Of a DNA stretch of 26,247 bases, positions 23,183-26,247 are shown in pieces. The notes under the pieces were generated by a model. That model did not search any database. It was given only the letters and a program-made list of their open reading frames with translations, and was not told the origin of the DNA. Position numbers and translations under genes: made by a program. Position 1 is the first letter of the stretch. Each line of letters starts with the position of its first letter. Origin of the DNA: Dehalococcoidia bacterium (GTDB lineage Bacteria; Chloroflexota; Dehalococcoidia; Lucifugimonadales; UBA3495); contig DPHC01000012.1 of assembly GCA_003523055.1 (NCBI GenBank), positions 1 to 26,247 of the forward strand. Reading direction: 5' to 3'.

Positions 23183-23202
23183 CAGTGGCTATAATCAGAT
23201 TC

Positions 23203-24318
23203 CTATACTCGATATCTTTCAAGCAGATCCATATTTAAAGAGTAGCCTAATCCTGGAGTGGTTGGTACAGTAACCAGTCCATCTTTATCTGGTTTCATAA
23301 GTGGTTGGAAAATTTCAGCTCTTAGAGGGTCTACTTCTACAGGGTAATATTCGAGCAAAGAGTGATTTTCCATGCCTGCCGCTAAATGTATTTGTATTTC
23401 TTGACACCCATGAGGAGCAATTTTGGCGCCATGTGCTTTTGCTAAGTTGGATATTTCTGCTGCCACGTCATATCCAGGGCAAATAGTAGCATCTACATTT
23501 ATGAATGATGCTCCATTTTGGTCTAATAAATTTTTAAAATGCTGGACATTATATCCATTTTCTCCTGTAGCTATATTCACTTTAGATTCTTTTGCCAATT
23601 TTGCATGCCCATTATAATCGAAGATAGGAAGAGGTTCCTCAAACCAAAAAACATTGTATTCTTCTAGTGCTTTTGTAAAGGCTATAGCGGTATCAATATC
23701 TAATGCACAGTTGGCATCAACCATGAGATCTATGTCGTCACCAATAGCTTTACGAGCAGCTTCGACTCTTTCCATGTCTCCTTTAAATCCTGATGTAGGA
23801 TCTCCGATTTTGATCTTAACTGCAGTTGCGTTCAATTCATGAACGTTATATCTAACTTCTTCCATTAGTTCAGGAATTCCTTTGCCTTCTTGGTAATAAC
23901 CACCTGCGATATATGTTCTAATTCTTGGCGTGGCTCCTCCGAGCAATTGATGAATGGATTTTCCTAATGCCTGTCCTTTAATGTCCCAGCACGCGATATT
24001 AATTGCCGCTAGAACTTGAGTGTTTATTCCTGCTGGGCCGAGTATTTTTATAAGGTCGGTACCTAATGCTTGAACAATACCTTCTGTATCAATGGGATCA
24101 CGGCCAATTAGAATAGGCCTGAAATAATCCACGTATCCAGGGAATAGATGCTGAGGTCGGTCGCTTGCGGTTCCTCCGTTCCATCCTGTGCCAACAAGTC
24201 CTTCATCAGTATAGACAGTTACTTTATGTATTTTTGCATTGCCATAAAAATGCGCTCCATTCCATTGTGGCTCTCGTTCATATTCAAATAACTCGCTCGT
24301 GAGGTGTGTGATTTTCAT
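23203..24318 (-). CDS. Mandelate racemase/muconate lactonizing enzyme family protein (enolase superfamily)
   Basis: 371 aa, two-domain enolase superfamily. Every catalytic position of mandelate racemase has a counterpart: Lys168-x-Lys170 (KIK), metal ligands Asp201 (VDANC), Glu227 (WFEEPL) and Glu253 (TGEN), the Asp276-His303 dyad (NVDATICPG and APHG), and Glu323 in SLLEYY. From Asp201 on, the spacings 26-26-23-27-20 equal those I recall for mandelate racemase. It should abstract a proton alpha to a carboxylate using Mg2+, then racemise or dehydrate a hydroxy or sugar acid. Acid-sugar dehydratase is most likely given the wide family; the substrate is unknown. It starts 6 bp after the Nudix gene stop, so the two are co-transcribed. 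Confidence 0.93.
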   Translation of the reverse strand: MKITHLTSELFEYEREPQWNGAHFYGNAKIHKVTVYTDEGLVGTGWNGGTASDRPQHLFPGYVDYFRPILIGRDPIDTEGIVQALGTDLIKILGPAGINTQVLAAINIACWDIKGQALGKSIHQLLGGATPRIRTYIAGGYYQEGKGIPELMEEVRYNVHELNATAVKIKIGDPTSGFKGDMERVEAARKAIGDDIDLMVDANCALDIDTAIAFTKALEEYNVFWFEEPLPIFDYNGHAKLAKESKVNIATGENGYNVQHFKNLLDQNGASFINVDATICPGYDVAAEISNLAKAHGAKIAPHGCQEIQIHLAAGMENHSLLEYYPVEVDPLRAEIFQPLMKPDKDGLVTVPTTPGLGYSLNMDLLERYRV

Positions 24319-24324
24319 TTGAAC

Positions 24325-24813
24325 CTATCCTATAAATAATGTGTATAAATTTCCGTTTGGTCCTGTTACTTGCTCAGGTTTTAATGTGTCCGGATTAGTA
24401 TTAAGAGCGTGCTCTGCCACCTTTAAATTAATAGGAGGTACCTGTTCAAGGCTCTTAATTTCATCCAAAGTGAAGAATTTTGCTTCACTGGTTTCAGTCG
24501 TATCTGCGGTGGGAGTTCCTCCGACGTATTCTAATAAAAATACTACGTATGTACTGTTGTCGCTATTATCATCATACCTATTACGAATTCCGAGAATTGA
24601 TTTTACTTTTGACTCAACTCCTGATTCTTCAAATACTTCTCTGGTTACAGCTAATTCTATAGTTTCATCAGGCTCAACAAAGCCTCCTGGAATTTGCCAA
24701 TTACCTCGCCCGCGTCTTGAAGCACGTTTTACCATTAGGAGTTTACCTTCATGGACTACGGCTCCACCGACTCCAAGGTTGTACTTACTGTTGTATTTTT
24801 CTGGTACTGGCAT
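24325..24813 (-). CDS. Nudix hydrolase
   Basis: 162 aa. The Nudix box is exact: Gly44-x5-Glu50-x7-Arg58-Glu-Val-Phe-Glu-Glu-Ser-Gly-Val66 (GGFVEPDE then REVFEESGV). VGGAVVHEGKLLMVKRASR before it and GNWQIPGG are standard for the fold. It hydrolyses a nucleoside diphosphate linked to another group. With the region's repair genes, MutT-like nucleotide cleaning is possible, but ADP-ribose or NADH-type substrates fit as well. It lies 18 bp after the TIGR01777 gene and 6 bp before the mandelate-racemase-type gene. Confidence 0.93.
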   Translation of the reverse strand: MPVPEKYNSKYNLGVGGAVVHEGKLLMVKRASRRGRGNWQIPGGFVEPDETIELAVTREVFEESGVESKVKSILGIRNRYDDNSDNSTYVVFLLEYVGGTPTADTTETSEAKFFTLDEIKSLEQVPPINLKVAEHALNTNPDTLKPEQVTGPNGNLYTLFIG

Positions 24814-24831
24814 ATTAACTCCTAAGAAGTA

Positions 24832-26226
24832 TTATACTTTACCCAGCATATGTCGCAATGCACCCTCTAATTCGGGTAGCTTAAATTCATATCCTGATTT
24901 AATTAATTTTTCATTCGACACGCTGGTGTTAACAAATATAGTTTCTTTGGCCATTTGCTTGCCAAATAGAGCTATTAAAATTAATGCAGGTACCGGGAAC
25001 AAACAAGGTCGTTTTAAGACTTTGCAAATCGTTTTAATAAGTCCTTTATTAGAATACATATCATTAGCAACGACATTTAGTGGCCCAACTACCTGTTCGT
25101 TATTAATGCTATGGGTTACTACGCCTAATACATCCTCCATAGATATCCAAGATATCAAATTACGCCCATTACCAAGTTTTCCACCAACTCCCATCTTAGC
25201 TGGTAACAGAAATTTTTTTAAAGCCCCACCTAATGGACTCAGTACCATTCCGAATCGAAGATTAACTACCCTGATTCCAGCGTCGGAAACTCGTTTAGTG
25301 GCCTTTTCCCATTCGGCTACAATCATAGAGCTATAAAGGTCACCTTTTGGGCTATCTTCCTCCCTGGGGTCAGAATCAGTAGTGCCATATATACCCACTG
25401 CTGATGCGCAGAGGAATACTTTAGGTTCTGTTTTCAGGCCGGTAATGATTTCACTTAAAAAACTGGTGGATTCAGTTCGACTTTTTAACATTTGGGTTTT
25501 TCGTTTATTCGTCCATTTACCACCGGCTAAATTTACTCCCCCAAGGTGAATGATTACATCGAATGTCTGATTGGAATTAATTGTGGTAGTTTGGTTTTCA
25601 TAATCCCAATACTCTAACCCTTCAGACTTTTCACCTTCAGACCTCAGTAATTGAGTCACTTTGTGGCCTTGGGTTGTAAAGTAAGGAGTAAGAGCAGTTC
25701 CAATCAATCCAGAAGATCCAGCAATTAATATATGTAAAGGTTCATTATTTGATTTAAGAGTTTCCATGTCCATTTTCAATATGCTATGACGATAATTAAA
25801 TAAAGCTGACAATTGTTTTTTAACTATTGGAGCTCCGAAGAGTTTTCCTAATATACCAAAAGGCAAAGAAAACTTTAGTACATCTTCCATTTCTGAATTA
25901 GTTGAGTCTATTTCTTTAAAGTTATGAGTATGTTCCCAAGATTTAAATGGTCCTTTTATCTGAGTGTCTCGAAAATATTGTCCTTCAACGTATTCGGGAT
26001 GGGTAAGCCTCCATTTTATTTCGAAGAAAGGAAATGGAGTGGGTACTTTGATTAAGACTTCTGCTCCAGCTTTCAATTCATCGGGTTCTTCTAGGATTTG
26101 GACAGGAGCAAAAGGTGGATTAAGTCTAGCAAATGCTCCTTTAGCAGCGTGCCACGTAAAACAGGTAGCCGCAGACACTGGAACAGACGAAATTTTAGCG
26201 TAGTTGATTTGTTTTATTGTGTTCAT
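24832..26226 (-). CDS. SRPBCC domain fused to TIGR01777/SDR39U1-type epimerase
   Basis: 464 aa. Residues about 1-150 form a START/SRPBCC-like domain (SSVPVSAATCFTWHAAKGAF, GPFKSWEHTHNF). A TIGR01777 NAD(P)-binding epimerase follows: Gly170-x2-Gly173-x2-Gly176 in IAGSSGLIGTAL, HLGGVNLAGGKWT, ASAVGIYG, LRFGMVLSPLGGALKKFLLP, GGKLGNGRNLISWISMED (the usual WIH is WIS here) and the C-terminal DUF1731 region with KRPCLFPVPALI. Such proteins are short-chain dehydrogenase relatives with unknown substrate; the SRPBCC part may bind a hydrophobic ligand. The start is supported by AGAGG 4 nt before ATG 26226. First in a minus-strand unit with Nudix and the enolase-superfamily gene. Confidence 0.9.
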   Translation of the reverse strand: MNTIKQINYAKISSVPVSAATCFTWHAAKGAFARLNPPFAPVQILEEPDELKAGAEVLIKVPTPFPFFEIKWRLTHPEYVEGQYFRDTQIKGPFKSWEHTHNFKEIDSTNSEMEDVLKFSLPFGILGKLFGAPIVKKQLSALFNYRHSILKMDMETLKSNNEPLHILIAGSSGLIGTALTPYFTTQGHKVTQLLRSEGEKSEGLEYWDYENQTTTINSNQTFDVIIHLGGVNLAGGKWTNKRKTQMLKSRTESTSFLSEIITGLKTEPKVFLCASAVGIYGTTDSDPREEDSPKGDLYSSMIVAEWEKATKRVSDAGIRVVNLRFGMVLSPLGGALKKFLLPAKMGVGGKLGNGRNLISWISMEDVLGVVTHSINNEQVVGPLNVVANDMYSNKGLIKTICKVLKRPCLFPVPALILIALFGKQMAKETIFVNTSVSNEKLIKSGYEFKLPELEGALRHMLGKV

Positions 26227-26247
26227 AATCCTCTGATTTATATATTG

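Noticed and set aside
24341..25336. 331-codon plus-strand open frame
   Set aside because: It runs antisense to the Nudix box and the TIGR01777 domain, both of which carry full motifs on the minus strand. Its translation shows no family pattern, so it is a composition shadow.
1..26247. Defence island, prophage or insertion sequence
   Set aside because: No transposase, phage, toxin or restriction gene was seen. The single tyrosine recombinase has housekeeping Xer length and features, and no flanking direct repeats were found near it or the tRNA.

Overview
This is an AT-rich bacterial chromosome segment. It holds 29 protein genes (one cut by the left edge) and one tRNA, with no mobile elements, phage genes or CRISPR. 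The gene mix (an F420/FMN luciferase-like oxidoreductase, a mandelate-racemase-type enolase-superfamily enzyme, two 3-hydroxyisobutyrate-dehydrogenase paralogues, an RraA-type aldolase, a crotonase, a PIG-L deacetylase and a giant FAD/Fe-S oxidase) resembles streamlined marine Chloroflexota of the SAR202 type. That placement is inferred from gene content and base composition; no rRNA or other lineage marker is present.

Layout. 1-237 is the tail of an acyltransferase with an SGNH domain. Next, on the minus strand, come a small Cys-tailed protein (250-435), tRNA-Glu(UUC) (470-546) and a tightly packed run, 568-6461. In transcription order that run is LLM oxidoreductase, class III aminotransferase, HIBDH-like dehydrogenase, PAC2 protein, endonuclease III and ArgC. 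A family-5 uracil-DNA glycosylase (6532-7218) is divergent from a plus-strand operon, 7342-12009, of a 966-aa FAD/Fe-S/CCG oxidase, an AcoX-like ATP-NAD kinase homologue and a TSUP (TauE/SafE) exporter. Thioredoxin reductase and a GalE-like epimerase form a minus-strand pair (12012-13883). It shares a well-defined two-way promoter region with a second HIBDH paralogue (14049-14945). That gene converges, with a 4-bp overlap, on a minus-strand operon of RraA-like aldolase, cyclophilin lipoprotein and crotonase (14942-17229).

A 377-bp AT-rich gap separates this from a plus-strand block: tyrosine recombinase XerC/D, YgjP-type metallopeptidase, a small tail-anchored protein, UvrC and PIG-L deacetylase. 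It ends at a long near-perfect hairpin (22340-22386). The right end is minus strand: a TIGR01777 epimerase with an N-terminal SRPBCC domain, a Nudix hydrolase, a mandelate-racemase family enzyme and a Pro/Thr-rich lipoprotein.

How the genes work together. DNA repair is prominent (Nth, family-5 UDG, UvrC, XerC/D, possibly Nudix), and three of these proteins carry intact four-Cys sets fitting Fe-S clusters. The catabolic genes fit oxidation of small hydroxy acids, amines or sulfonates, but no complete known pathway can be read from the window. I do not see a clearly new multi-gene system. The best leads are the FAD oxidase/AcoX-like/TSUP operon, three intergenic hairpins, and two small conserved-looking proteins of unknown role.
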